NCBI GenBank assembly: GCA_017534965.1
Contig: JAFXVA010000038.1
Span: 1 to 64,000, forward strand
Source: Elusimicrobiaceae bacterium
GTDB lineage: Bacteria; Elusimicrobiota; Elusimicrobia; Elusimicrobiales; Elusimicrobiaceae
Length of the DNA stretch: 64,000 nucleotides
Direction: 5' to 3'
Shown here one piece after another: positions 43,501 through 52,226 of this stretch. The notes beneath the pieces are model-generated. The model was not told the origin of the DNA. It worked only from the letters and a program-made list of their open reading frames with translations, and did not search any database. The position numbers were made by a program, and so were the translations under genes. How positions within the stretch are numbered: the first letter of the stretch is position 1; each line of letters begins with the position of its first letter.

Positions 43501-44265
43501 ATGGAAAATAATTTATCAGTTTTTTTAATAACAAAACAGGAAGGCAAAAATTTAGATAAATGTCTTGCCAGCATAAAAGATATTGCCGGCGAAATTATTA
43601 TCGTTGACAGCGGCTCAAGCGATAATACTTTGGAAATTGCCAAAAAATATGGCGCAAAGATTTTTCATAAAGATTTTGTTTCTTTTACAGAACAAAAAAA
43701 CTTTTCTTTAAGTAAATGCTCTTTACCTTGGGCTTTAAATTTAGATGCCGACGAATATTTAACCCCTGCCTTAGCAACAGAAATTAAAAAAACTTTAAGT
43801 AAAAAAACCGATATTGACGGATACTTTTTAATAAGAAACAATATTTTCCTAGGTCGTCAAATGAAGCATAGCGGTATTGCCGCTGAAGCCCGCCTTCGCC
43901 TTGTTAAAACAGCAAAAGCAAAATATGTGGGCGGACTAGTGCACGAAGAACTTGTTGTTGAAGGCAAAACCGCAACTTTAAAAAATACTTTTATGCATAA
44001 CACTTACACAAGTATAGATCAATACTTTGAAAAGTTTAACCGCTACTCTACCCTCGCCGCTTTAACTATGCAGCAAAAACACAAAAAATTTAGTATTTTT
44101 CAACTTACCCGCGCCCCGTTTGAGTTTATAAAAATTTATTTTTTAAGACTTGGCTTTTTAGATGGTTTTCAGGGCTTTTTATGGGCTTTATTTAATGCCT
44201 GGTATAAAGTTGTAAAATACACTAAACTTTGGGATTTATCTCGTGAAAATAAAAACACCAAATAA
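43501..44265 (+). CDS. Family 2 glycosyltransferase (WaaE/KdtX-like)
   Basis: About 254 residues from MENNLSVFLITKQEG. It has the GT-A nucleotide-sugar fold: VDSGSSDNTLEIA near 37-50 and the metal-binding NLDADEYLTP near 79. The R-x-x-x-Y-x-GG-x-VHEE segment (AKYVGGLVHEEL) and a C-terminal hydrophobic helix are typical of LPS core-type enzymes. It transfers a sugar to a lipid-linked acceptor on the cytoplasmic side. It overlaps the next glycosyltransferase gene by 23 nt. Confidence 0.85.
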   Translation: MENNLSVFLITKQEGKNLDKCLASIKDIAGEIIIVDSGSSDNTLEIAKKYGAKIFHKDFVSFTEQKNFSLSKCSLPWALNLDADEYLTPALATEIKKTLSKKTDIDGYFLIRNNIFLGRQMKHSGIAAEARLRLVKTAKAKYVGGLVHEELVVEGKTATLKNTFMHNTYTSIDQYFEKFNRYSTLAALTMQQKHKKFSIFQLTRAPFEFIKIYFLRLGFLDGFQGFLWALFNAWYKVVKYTKLWDLSRENKNTK

Positions 44266-45256
44266 AATTCTGCTGGTAATCATTAAAGATATGGGCGATG
44301 TTATTTTAACTACGCCTATGGCTGAAGTTTTAAAATATAACTATCCAAACGCTCAAGTAGATATTTTAGTTCTCAACTCTTTAATTGATGTGGTAAAACA
44401 TTCCCCTTATATAGACAACATTATTACTTATGACAAAAAACAATCTTTTAAAGAAATTTTGAAAATCCGTTCTTTAAAATACGATTGGGTCATAGATTTT
44501 TTAAATAATCCAAGAAGCGCAATGATATGTGCTTTAAGCGGGGCAAAACTTAAAGCCGGCCTTACAACAAATATCCACAAATTTTATGCTTATAATTTTT
44601 ATCTTAAAAGGCCTGAGGCAAACACTTATTCCTGTGATTTTAAACTTGAAATGTTAAAACAATTAGGCGTAAAATGGAAAGGCGAACACGCGCCGCTGCC
44701 CGTATATAAATTGAGTAAAGAACAAGAAGAAAAATCTTTACAAATTTACAAAGAATTAAATATTTTGCCTACAGAAAAAGTCATAGGTTTCTATGCCACC
44801 ACGAAAGTTTATAGCCGGGAATGGTCTATACAAAATTTCCAAAAGACAGCAGAACTTTTACACCAAAAATATAACTGCCAAATAATGATAATTTGCGCCC
44901 CTTGGGAAAAAGATTATGCCTTAAAAATTAAACAAAATACCCCTTGGATACACATAGCTTCTTCTACTGAAAAAATAGAAGATATCTATCCTATCTTAAA
45001 ACGCCTAAATCTTTTAATCAGTTGTTGCGGCGGAACAAAACATCTTGCTTTAAGTGTCGCTGTTCCTACAATTACTTTGCACTTTATTACAAGAGTAAAA
45101 GATTGGACGCCTGTATTTAATAAAAAACATATTGGTATTCAAGCACACACCCCTTGCTCCCCTTGCAGAAAAGATACCTGTGATAAAAATTATATCTGCA
45201 AAAACGCTATTACCCCGCAGGAAGTCTTTGAAGCAGCACAAAAAATTTTGGGTTAA
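44243..45256 (+). CDS. Family 9 glycosyltransferase (heptosyltransferase-like)
   Basis: A 337-residue protein with a GTG start. The GT-B fold is shown by the N-terminal KILLVIIKDMGDVILTTPM, GT9-type YDWVIDFLNNPRSAMICALSGAK and the C-terminal donor site CCGGTKHLALSVAVPTI, in place of the usual GPxSGxxHLA. It probably adds heptose or a related sugar to the LPS inner core. A Cys-rich PCSPCRKDTCDKNYICKN segment near the end, common in this family, may hold metal or disulphides. Confidence 0.88.
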   Translation: MKIKTPNKILLVIIKDMGDVILTTPMAEVLKYNYPNAQVDILVLNSLIDVVKHSPYIDNIITYDKKQSFKEILKIRSLKYDWVIDFLNNPRSAMICALSGAKLKAGLTTNIHKFYAYNFYLKRPEANTYSCDFKLEMLKQLGVKWKGEHAPLPVYKLSKEQEEKSLQIYKELNILPTEKVIGFYATTKVYSREWSIQNFQKTAELLHQKYNCQIMIICAPWEKDYALKIKQNTPWIHIASSTEKIEDIYPILKRLNLLISCCGGTKHLALSVAVPTITLHFITRVKDWTPVFNKKHIGIQAHTPCSPCRKDTCDKNYICKNAITPQEVFEAAQKILG

Positions 45257-45393
45257 TTTTAACAAAAAGCCCTAAACGCAAAAACTTACTATTTTATTGC
45301 ATTTTTTCTTTTCTTTCGTCTGAAGATTTTCCCGGCTCTTTTACCTTTTTAAAAACCCCTACACAAAATAAAACTAATTGGTAAAATATAATT

Positions 45394-46662
45394 ATGAAAA
45401 AATTTACCTTATTTATCATTTTAACCTTAATAGCTTTACCTATTAAGGCAGGTGAAATACCAACAGGGGCCAAACTTTCTTTAGAAGACTGCATAAATTT
45501 AACTTTAAAACATAACCCAACTTTACAGGCGGCCTCTTTAAACACGCAAGTCCAGCAAAACAGACTAGCGCAAACTCGTGCTAACTATTTACCGCAAGTT
45601 AACGGCAATGCTTCTTATTCTCGTTCTAATCAGGAAGGCGCTAGCGGTTGGAGTGATGCAAAAGACGGCTATTCTTCTTCTATTTCGGCCTCGCAACTGA
45701 TTTATGATTTCGGTAAAACGGGTTTATCAAATAAAATACAAAAAAATAATGTTTATTCTTCCCAGCAGGATGAACAAAGCACAATTAATGACGTTATTTA
45801 TAAATTAAAACAGGCCTATTATGGTGTTTTAAATGCCGAAGAAAGCCGTAATGTTTACGCCGGGTCGGTAGAACAATACCAAGAACAATTAAAAAGAGCC
45901 AAGGCATTTTATGATGTCGGTACACGCCCAAAAATTGACGTAACAACAGCGGAAGTTAACTTAAACAATGCAAAACTTAATTTAATCAAAGGCGAAAATG
46001 CTTTAAAAACCGCTTATTACAACTTAACAAATGTTATGGGCGTTTACGATCAAAACCCTTCTTTTACTTTAGTAAAGAAAAACACTATTCCCGAATATAA
46101 TATAACCATTGATGAAGCTTTAAAAGAAGCGCAAAAAAACAGACCGGATTTACTTTCGCTTCAATATAAACTTGAAAATGCCAAAAAGAATGTTGACTTG
46201 GCAAAAACAGGTTTTGCGCCATCACTTACGGCAAACGGCTCTTATGGTTGGAGTGGGCAGGATTTCCCCCTTTATGACCGCTGGAGCGTAGGGGCCGGGA
46301 TAAATGTGCCGATATTTAGCGGACTTAGCACAGTTAACCAAGTTAAAGAAGCAAAAAATAATATGCAAGTTGCCTATGCTAATTTAACGGCAAAAGAACA
46401 GGCCATTTTACTTGATATAAAAACTTGCTATTTTAACCTTGAAGAAGCAAAAACAAGGATACCCCTTACAGAACTTTCGCGCAAACAAGCACAGGAAAAC
46501 TATGACCTTGCCGTCGGTCGTTATAAAGTAGGCGTGGGAAATTATATTGAAGTTAAAGATGCGGAAATAACTTTAAGTAATGCAAAACTTTCTTACATCA
46601 GTGCAGTATTTGATTATAATTTAGCCATAGCTAATCTTGAGCGTGCTATGGGCAAAAGATAA
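45394..46662 (+). CDS. TolC-family outer-membrane efflux protein
   Basis: A 422-residue protein with a signal peptide (cleavage near IKA-GE, about 19) and two OEP repeats (about 30-215 and 230-420). These have long helices such as LEDCINLTLKHNPTLQAASLNTQVQQNRL, RAKAFYDVGTRPKIDVTTAEVNL and YKVGVGNYIEVKDAEITL. Trimers form the outer-membrane channel and periplasmic tunnel. First gene of a TolC-MacA-MacB-type operon, 11 nt before the adaptor gene. Confidence 0.9.
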   Translation: MKKFTLFIILTLIALPIKAGEIPTGAKLSLEDCINLTLKHNPTLQAASLNTQVQQNRLAQTRANYLPQVNGNASYSRSNQEGASGWSDAKDGYSSSISASQLIYDFGKTGLSNKIQKNNVYSSQQDEQSTINDVIYKLKQAYYGVLNAEESRNVYAGSVEQYQEQLKRAKAFYDVGTRPKIDVTTAEVNLNNAKLNLIKGENALKTAYYNLTNVMGVYDQNPSFTLVKKNTIPEYNITIDEALKEAQKNRPDLLSLQYKLENAKKNVDLAKTGFAPSLTANGSYGWSGQDFPLYDRWSVGAGINVPIFSGLSTVNQVKEAKNNMQVAYANLTAKEQAILLDIKTCYFNLEEAKTRIPLTELSRKQAQENYDLAVGRYKVGVGNYIEVKDAEITLSNAKLSYISAVFDYNLAIANLERAMGKR

Positions 46663-46673
46663 AAGGAAAAATT

Positions 46674-47801
46674 ATGAAAAATAAAAAAATAATAATTATA
46701 AGTTGTATTTGTTTAGTCCTTGCAATTTTTGTTTTAAAAGGTTGCAAAAGTTCAAAAGGGGTGCAGTATAAAACCGAAACGCCCCAAAAAGCAACTATTG
46801 TGGAACAGGTTGAGGCCTCAGGCACAATTAACCCTGTTACCCAAACTAGTGTCGGCACGCAAGTTTCCGGCCGAGTAGAAAAACTTTTAGTTGATTATAA
46901 CTCTTAAGTAAAAAAGGGTGATTTGCTTGCCGTTATTGACCCTTCCACTTATGAATCAAATGTAAAACGGCAAGAAGCCAATCTTCAAAAAGTTAAAAGT
47001 GTGGCAGATAACTCAAAACGCAATTTAGAAAGATATAAAACCCTTTATAAACAAGACCTTGTTGCCAAAAGCGAACTTGATGACGCCCAAACAAATTATC
47101 TTTCCGCTTATGCTCAAGTGGTGCAAGCACAAGCCGCTCTTGATAAAGCAAAAATTGACCTTGATTACACAAAAATTATTTCTCCCGTTGACGGAATAGT
47201 AATTTCAAAAGAAGTAGAGCAGGGCCAAACGGTTGCAGCAAGTTTCCAAACGCCAACTTTGTTTTTAGTTGCCGAAAACCTTAAAAAAATGCAAATTGAA
47301 GTTAATATTTCAGAAGCAGATATCAGCAAAATAAAAGAAGGCCAAGAAGTGGAATTTTCCGTTGACGCCTACCCTACAACTACTTTTAAAGCCATTGTAA
47401 AACAGGTAAGAAACAGCGCAACCACCATTTCCAATGTTGTTACTTACACCGTAGTCGTTGCTTTTGATAATGACGATTTAAAACTTAAACCCGGTATGAC
47501 GGCAAATGTTTCTATCATCAGCGCAAAATGCGAAGATTGCTTGACCGTTCCAAACCAAGCTTTAAGATTTGTTCCGCCGACAAATGCAAAAATTGATGGC
47601 GAAAATCAAAAATTCTATAAAAACCAAGGCCTTTGGACTCAAACCAAAGGTGGCCTTAAACGCATTGATGTAAAAACCGGTATTACAGACGGCAACAGAA
47701 CGCAAATTATCAGCAAAGAAATTACGCCCCAAACAGAAATTATTGTTTCTTCTAACGAAGTTAAACAAAAAAATCAAAGAAGACCGGGTATGCGCCTTTA
47801 G
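46674..47801 (+). pseudogene. MacA-like periplasmic adaptor interrupted by an in-frame TAA
   Basis: 375 sense codons in one frame with an internal TAA at 46905-46907. Before it: an N-terminal membrane helix (about 5-22), a barrel strand and VGTQVSGRVEKLLVDYNS. After it, with no shift: VKKGDLLAVIDPSTYES, the coiled-coil hairpin (SVADNSKRNLERYKTLYKQD, about 100-160), the lipoyl half GIVISKEVEQGQTV and beta-barrel domains. The stop replaces one residue within the conserved biotinyl-lipoyl turn. A restart at TTG 46923 would lose the membrane anchor. One substitution restores the gene; read-through or sequence error are alternatives. Confidence 0.85.
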
Positions 47802-47822
47802 TTAAAAAATAAGGAATAAAAA

Positions 47823-48527
47823 ATGGCACTTATTAAAGTTGAGCATATTTGGAAAATTTATAAACTTGGCGATATTGACCTTGAAGTTTTAAAAGATGTC
47901 AGTCTTGAAATCAATGCCGGCGAATTTGTTGCTATTATGGGCCCAAGCGGTAGTGGTAAAAGCACATTTATGAATATGCTTGGTTGCCTTGATAAACCGA
48001 CAAAAGGCAAATATATTTTAGATGGGCAAGATATAACAAACTCCACCCTTAGCAAGCTTGCCGATATCCGCTGCCGTAAAATTGGTTTTGTTTTCCAGGG
48101 TTTTAATTTGCTTTCAAGAACAACTGCTATGGAAAATGTTGAACTGCCTATGATTTACGCTCATACCCCAACAGGTGAACGCTACCAAAAAGCAAAAGCT
48201 GCGCTTGAAAGCGTTGGCCTTGGGCAAAGACTTTACCACATGCCCAATCAACTTTCCGGCGGGCAACAACAACGCGTGGCTATTGCGCGTGCAATAGTAA
48301 ACGATGCCCCCATAATTTTTGCCGATGAGCCAACCGGCAACCTTGATACAAAAACAAGTATTGAAGTTATGGAAACTTTTTACCGCTTAAACAGAGATAA
48401 TAATAAAACTATTATCCTTGTCACGCACGAACCCGATATTGCAGAGTATGCTAAAAGAATAGTGCGTTTTAAAGACGGCAAAATAGTTCTTGACGAAATA
48501 AATAAAAATAGGGTGGTCGTCAAATGA
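47823..48527 (+). CDS. MacB-type ABC transporter ATPase
   Basis: A 234-residue ATPase: Walker [10 protein letters not shown] (about 40-48), Q-loop FQGFNLL, signature LSGGQQQR, Walker [13 protein letters not shown] and H-loop VTHEPD. LolD/MacB-type subfamily, which drives transenvelope export without moving the substrate through the membrane core. Its 3' end overlaps the permease gene by 4 nt. In E. coli MacB the ATPase and permease are fused; here they are separate. Confidence 0.92.
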   Translation: MALIKVEHIWKIYKLGDIDLEVLKDVSLEINAGEFVAIMGPSGSGKSTFMNMLGCLDKPTKGKYILDGQDITNSTLSKLADIRCRKIGFVFQGFNLLSRTTAMENVELPMIYAHTPTGERYQKAKAALESVGLGQRLYHMPNQLSGGQQQRVAIARAIVNDAPIIFADEPTGNLDTKTSIEVMETFYRLNRDNNKTIILVTHEPDIAEYAKRIVRFKDGKIVLDEINKNRVVVK

Positions 48528-49759
48528 AAGATATTTTAACTATTTTCAAAATTGCAATTAAAGCCATTTGGATAAATAAAATGCGCTCTGCCCTAACAAG
48601 TTTGGGTATAATTATCGGCGTAGCGGCGGTTATTGTTATGCTTGCCGTTGGCGAAGGTTCTAAAGCAAAAATTGAAAAGCAAATGGCTTCTATGGGTAGT
48701 AATCTTTTGATGATACGCTCCGGCTCAACCACTTCAAGCGGGGCGCGGGCCGGCATGGGCGCACAACCAACGCTTACCTTAAAAGATGCTTACGCTATTG
48801 AAGAAAGTGTGCCTTTAGTAACCCAAGTTGCGCCAAGTGTTAATGGTATGGGTCAAATTGTTTATGGCAATCAAAACTGGTCCACACAAATTACAGGCAC
48901 AACTACGGCTTTATTTCATATTCGCTCTTGGGAAGTGGAAAACGGCTCTTTATTTACTTCTGAAGAAATACGCCAGGGTTCAAATGTAGCAATACTCGGT
49001 CAAACCGTTGTTGAAAATCTTTTTGGCACAGTTGACCCGGTCGGGCAAACAGTGCGTATCAAAAATATTCCCTTTAAAGTTGTGGGCGTTTTAAAAAGTA
49101 TGGGCCAATCGGCCATGGGCTCTGACCAAGATGATACAATTATTGTGCCTGTTACAACCGCAATGAAAAAACTTATCGGCTCGCAATTTCCCGGCACAGT
49201 TAATAATATTATGGTGCAGACTGCTTCAACGGAAGATTTGGAAAAAGCAGAAGAAGATATTTCTATACTTTTGCGCCAACGCCACAACATAACCGGCAGA
49301 AAAACTGACGATTTTATGATTAGAAATCTAACCCAAATGATGGAAAGTGCTATGGAAATGAGTCAAACTTTATCCCTTTTGCTTGCGGCTATTGCCTCAA
49401 TTTCCTTACTTGTTGGCGGTATCGGTATTATGAATATTATGCTTGTTTCTGTTACGGAAAGGACAAGGGAAATCGGTATAAGAATGGCAATCGGTGCAAA
49501 AAGTTGGGATATCCGCTTACAATTTTTAATTGAGGCCTTAGTTCTTTCTTTAAGTGGCGGTATTTTTGGAATTATTCTTGGTATTGGGGCAGCTTTGATT
49601 ATCAAAAATTTCTTTCCTGATACTTTGCCAATAGCAATAACTTTTACGCCAATGCTGCTTGCTTTTGGTTTTTCAGGTTTAGTCGGTATCTTCTTTGGTT
49701 TTTACCTGGCCTATAAGGCCTCTATGCTTAATCCGATTGATGCCTTAAGATTTGAGTAA
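48524..49759 (+). CDS. MacB-type ABC transporter permease
   Basis: A 411-residue inner-membrane protein with an N-terminal helix (about 20-42, ALTSLGIIIGVAAVIVMLAVGEGSKAKIE), a large periplasmic MacB_PCD domain (about 45-270) and three C-terminal helices forming the FtsX fold. The fold contains LLLAAIASISLLVGGIGIMNIMLVSVTERTREIGIRMAIGAK and a terminal NPIDALRFE. It works with the ATPase, the interrupted adaptor and the TolC homologue. Confidence 0.93.
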   Translation: MKDILTIFKIAIKAIWINKMRSALTSLGIIIGVAAVIVMLAVGEGSKAKIEKQMASMGSNLLMIRSGSTTSSGARAGMGAQPTLTLKDAYAIEESVPLVTQVAPSVNGMGQIVYGNQNWSTQITGTTTALFHIRSWEVENGSLFTSEEIRQGSNVAILGQTVVENLFGTVDPVGQTVRIKNIPFKVVGVLKSMGQSAMGSDQDDTIIVPVTTAMKKLIGSQFPGTVNNIMVQTASTEDLEKAEEDISILLRQRHNITGRKTDDFMIRNLTQMMESAMEMSQTLSLLLAAIASISLLVGGIGIMNIMLVSVTERTREIGIRMAIGAKSWDIRLQFLIEALVLSLSGGIFGIILGIGAALIIKNFFPDTLPIAITFTPMLLAFGFSGLVGIFFGFYLAYKASMLNPIDALRFE

Positions 49760-49768
49760 ATATTCCCC

Positions 49769-49792
49769 CACCCCTTTTTGCCTTAAGGGGTG
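49769..49792 (+). terminator. Terminator of the efflux operon
   Basis: Stem CACCCCTT/AAGGGGTG with an 8-base loop followed by TTTGTT; 10 nt after the permease stop. Confidence 0.7.
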
Positions 49793-49894
49793 TTTGTTCC
49801 GTTTTATCTTATATTCTAATATTATCTTATTTGCTTTGTTTGGGCTTTATTGTTTGTCAGTTTTTTTGTTTGCTTGGTTTTGGCTCAAACTCGT

Positions 49895-50019
49895 GCAAAA
49901 TTATATTTTTCTATCTAAGCCACTAACTCGTAAGAAAGCAATTTTGTAAAGGTAAAAACTATTGCTTTCTTACTCGGACATAGACGGCTTGTTAGAACAG
50001 AAAAATATTTCAATTTTGC
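49895..50019. repeat. Long imperfect inverted repeat
   Basis: Outer arms GCAAAATTATATTTTTCT (49895-49912) and AGAAAAATATTTCAATTTTGC on the far side (ending 50019). Inner arms GTAAGAAAGCAA (49930-49941) and TTGCTTTCTTAC (49962-49973). The whole 125-nt piece can fold into one hairpin. It has no coding potential or transposase. Together with the efflux terminator and the ncRNA it accounts for most of the 705-nt gap 49760-50464. Confidence 0.55.
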
Positions 50020-50082
50020 AAACACTCCATATCGCCAAATACCAAGCAAACGGATAGAGAAAAAGCAATATTAAAAAAGGGC

Positions 50083-50111
50083 TTGACAATTTTACAAATT
50101 TACAATATACT
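50083..50111 (+). promoter_or_regulatory. Near-consensus sigma-70 promoter of the structured leader RNA
   Basis: TTGACA (50083-50088), 17-nt spacer, TATACT (50106-50111). Expected start near 50118. It is among the best promoters in the window by match to consensus. Confidence 0.8.
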
Positions 50112-50117
50112 ATAAGT

Positions 50118-50427
50118 GTAATAAAAATATTGCAAAGGTTTTAGAACTTTTGCGGTAATTCTCTAAGGAGAATAAGGTTTGTTATGACGGGTAGAAATGC
50201 CCGTAAAAAAATTTGAATCTGATTTTGGAACCTTGCGAAGAGCAAGGAGAGCTTTTGAAATTCAAAGGCATCTTTTCCCTCCAAAAACAGTCCGTTATGA
50301 AGGCGCGAAGTGGACGGCTTAATTACCCGTTTGCTTTGCGCCAAATGTCTGCCAGCTAACTGCTGGCGGACTACGGCTGTTATGTTTGGGTCAGGGAAAA
50401 GAGCTCAAACATAGCAGCCGTTTTTTT
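50118..50427 (+). ncRNA. Structured leader RNA / independent ncRNA upstream of pilin gene
   Basis: About 310 nt between a strong promoter and a strong terminator. Successive hairpins: GCAAAGGTT/AACTTTTGC (50132-50153), ATTCTC/GAGAAT, ACGGG/CCCGT, CCTTGC/GCAAGG (50231-50246) inside TTTGAAT/ATTCAAA, and GCCAGC/GCTGGC (about 50351-50366). Bases 50272-50294 can pair with 50374-50401 (CTTTTCCCT with AGGGAAAAG, plus CCAAA, CAG and CCG matches). This competes with the terminator stem formed by 50374-50388 and 50406-50420. I do not recognise it as tmRNA, RNase P, SRP or 6S RNA, nor as a standard riboswitch. Confidence 0.6.
50374..50427 (+). terminator. Intrinsic terminator of the structured RNA
   Basis: A 15-bp stem (50374-50388 with 50406-50420, one G-U), 17-nt loop and seven Ts. 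The 5' arm is also the partner of the upstream segment 50281-50294, so terminator and alternative pairing exclude each other. Confidence 0.8.
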
Positions 50428-50464
50428 ATTGCAAAAAAGCTAATTAAAATAATGGAGAATTAAA

Positions 50465-50893
50465 ATGAAAAACAATAAAGGTTTCACCTTAATTGAATTA
50501 TTAGTTGTCGTGTTAATTATCGGTATTTTGGCTGCTATCGCATTGCCTCAATACTTTAAAGCTGTTGCAAGATCCAGAGCTACTGAAGCTATGATGATCA
50601 CCAAAAATGTCAGAGATGCTGCTCAAAGATTCATGTTGTCGCACAATAATGCTTTTCCAGCAACCTTTGATGAGCTTGATATCACCATTGAACCAACTAC
50701 AACTACCTATGTATACACACTTGAAGATGGTTCTGTCCATGCAGAAGCTGTAGATAGAACCCATGGTGTTGACTTCGATTACAGCTTTAATGAAGGATGC
50801 ACTACACCTGTTTGCTCTGGCCCAGGACAAGCAGCAGACCAAACGTGCACTGGTTTAAATATTCCTACTGTAGCACCGGCAGAATGCCAGTAG
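50465..50893 (+). CDS. Type IV pilin (PilE-like)
   Basis: A 142-residue prepilin: short basic leader MKNNKG, processing before F, then FTLIELLVVVLIIGILAAIALP with Glu at +5. The amphipathic helix continues as YFKAVARSRATEAMMITKNVRDAAQRF. A small globular domain follows, with two cysteines near the end (CTTPVC, and further C residues in the tail, ending AECQ). It is assembled in the inner membrane by the type IV pilus or type II-like machinery. GGAG lies 9 nt before the ATG. It is downstream of the structured RNA, so its expression may depend on read-through of that terminator. Confidence 0.9.
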   Translation: MKNNKGFTLIELLVVVLIIGILAAIALPQYFKAVARSRATEAMMITKNVRDAAQRFMLSHNNAFPATFDELDITIEPTTTTYVYTLEDGSVHAEAVDRTHGVDFDYSFNEGCTTPVCSGPGQAADQTCTGLNIPTVAPAECQ

Positions 50894-50904
50894 AAAAAGA
50901 TATT

Positions 50905-50948
50905 GCAAATATCATATTTTCCCGGATAGTATTATGATATTTGCATAA
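50905..50948 (+). repeat. Short inverted repeat after the pilin gene
   Basis: TGCAAATATCAT and ATGATATTTGCA, a perfect 12-bp pair around about 18 nt. It may stabilise the pilin mRNA 3' end. Confidence 0.5.
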
Positions 50949-50987
50949 ATGAAAGCGAAAGAATTATTTTCTCCATGCTTTCAACAG

Positions 50988-51022
50988 AAAATAACCCTCT
51001 TTTTTAAAGAGGGTTATTTTTT
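50988..51022 (+). terminator. Terminator of the pilin gene
   Basis: Stem AAAATAACCCTCTT/AAGAGGGTTATTTT with a T-run on the plus strand. Confidence 0.8.
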
Positions 51023-51049
51023 ATCTGTAATTTTAAACTTCTAAAATCA

Positions 51050-51305
51050 AGCAGAGTGCTTTTTTGCAAGGATTTTGCGTTTAAATGCTAAACAGAGCAA
51101 ATGTTTTTGCGGAAAGTTTTGTGTCAAATTTGCTAAAATAGAGCACATTGTTTTTGCGAGGATTTTGGAGCTATTTTTAATTAGTTTTTCTTTATATAAA
51201 TAAAGAAAAACGATTTTAGAAATGAGGTATACCTAGAGCGGCTGGCAAGCCCGCGTATCCGAAATTTCTAAAAAATTAAAAATAGCCCAAAAGCCGAAGC
51301 AAAAA
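51050..51305. repeat. Composite dispersed repeat, copy 2
   Basis: Three direct units (near 51052, 51091 and 51137) with CAGAG or TAGAG, a T-run and G[CG][AG]A-GATTTTG-like cores. A palindrome follows with arms GCTATTTTTAATT (51171-51183) and AATTAAAAATAGC (about 51274-51286), carrying an inner TTTTTCTTTAT/ATAAAGAAAAA hairpin and a GC-rich tip GAGCGGCTGGCAAGCCCGCG. It ends CCCAAAAGCCGAAGCAAAAA next to the stop of minus-strand trxB. The order and the tip match copy 1 at 590-827, while the palindrome arms differ. It accounts for most of the 412-nt gap 50894-51305. Confidence 0.6.
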
Positions 51306-52226
51306 CTATTTTAGAAGATTAGCGTGGGCGGCAGCTTCTATGCCGGCATTTGCGCCTGTGCCTGCAGCCACTATTGCTTGGCGGTAAAGGGTGTTAGTGC
51401 AATCGCCGGAAGCAAAAACGCCTTCAATATTAGTCTGGGCTCTTTCGTTTACAAGAACTTGGCCGGCCTCATTAAGCAAAACACCACTATCCTTTAAGAA
51501 AGCAGTTTGCGGAACAGAACCTATTGCCACAAAAACACCTTGCACTTTTATTGTTTGTTTTTCACCTGTTTGTGGATTTTTTAAGATAACGGCTTCAAGC
51601 CCGTTTTCACTTCCTTCAAGAGTGTCAACGACGGCAGGAATAATCATTTGAATTTTAGGGTTTGCTTTGGCAGCGGCAATATTTTTGGCATCTGCTCTAA
51701 AGCCGTCGCGTCTATGGACTAAATAAACTTTTGGGCAGAAATTGGTAAGAAATAAAGCATCTTCAAAAGCGGTATTTCCCCCGCCTACAACGCAAACTTC
51801 TTTGCCTTTAAAAAAGAAACCATCGCAAGTAGCACACGCACTAACGCCTTTACCTTTAAATTTATCTTCGCCTGCAATATTTAGCCATCTGGCACTTGCC
51901 CCTGTTGCAATAATTAAAGAAAGATATTCATATTCAGAGCCGTTTTGGCAAAGAACTTTTTTATTTTTGGTATCTACTTTTGCGGCTGTTTCGGTAATAA
52001 TTTCAGCACCGAGCCGTTTGGCCTGTTTTTGCATATTATCCATAAGTTCAAAACCGCTGATAGGATTAACAAAACCGGCATAGTTTTCTATATCATTTGT
52101 CTGCAAAAGTTGACCGCCCGGCGCAGAACCTGACAAAATTGTTGTTTTTAAACCAGCTCTAAGAGTATATAAAGCCGCGCTCAAAGCACTTGGCCCGCAA
52201 CCGATTATTAAAATATCTGTCTTCAT
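51306..52226 (-). CDS. trxB: Thioredoxin reductase
   Basis: A 306-residue flavoprotein with FAD motif GCGPSALSAALY (9-20), redox pair CATC (CATCDG, about 133-138), NADP-binding VVGGGNTAFEDALFL and a terminal FAD motif GVFASGDC. It transfers electrons from NADPH to thioredoxin. In this organism it may also support disulphide exchange for the many cysteine-rich secreted proteins (inference). It overlaps maf by 4 nt. Confidence 0.93.
   Translation of the reverse strand: MKTDILIIGCGPSALSAALYTLRAGLKTTILSGSAPGGQLLQTNDIENYAGFVNPISGFELMDNMQKQAKRLGAEIITETAAKVDTKNKKVLCQNGSEYEYLSLIIATGASARWLNIAGEDKFKGKGVSACATCDGFFFKGKEVCVVGGGNTAFEDALFLTNFCPKVYLVHRRDGFRADAKNIAAAKANPKIQMIIPAVVDTLEGSENGLEAVILKNPQTGEKQTIKVQGVFVAIGSVPQTAFLKDSGVLLNEAGQVLVNERAQTNIEGVFASGDCTNTLYRQAIVAAGTGANAGIEAAAHANLLK

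Noticed and set aside
27307-47801. Reassignment of TAA to a sense codon in this organism
   Set aside because: Most genes here end at TAA exactly where the family ends, so the two interior TAA codons are better explained as mutations, read-through or sequence errors.
49752-49949. A 65-codon hydrophobic frame on the plus strand
   Set aside because: It begins inside the end of the permease gene, runs through the terminator hairpin and into the inverted repeat; low-complexity AT translation.
50118-50427. tmRNA, RNase P RNA, SRP RNA, 6S RNA or a cobalamin/TPP riboswitch
   Set aside because: None of their conserved core sequences could be found; short look-alikes (GGTCAGG, AAGGCGCGAA) lack the surrounding motif.
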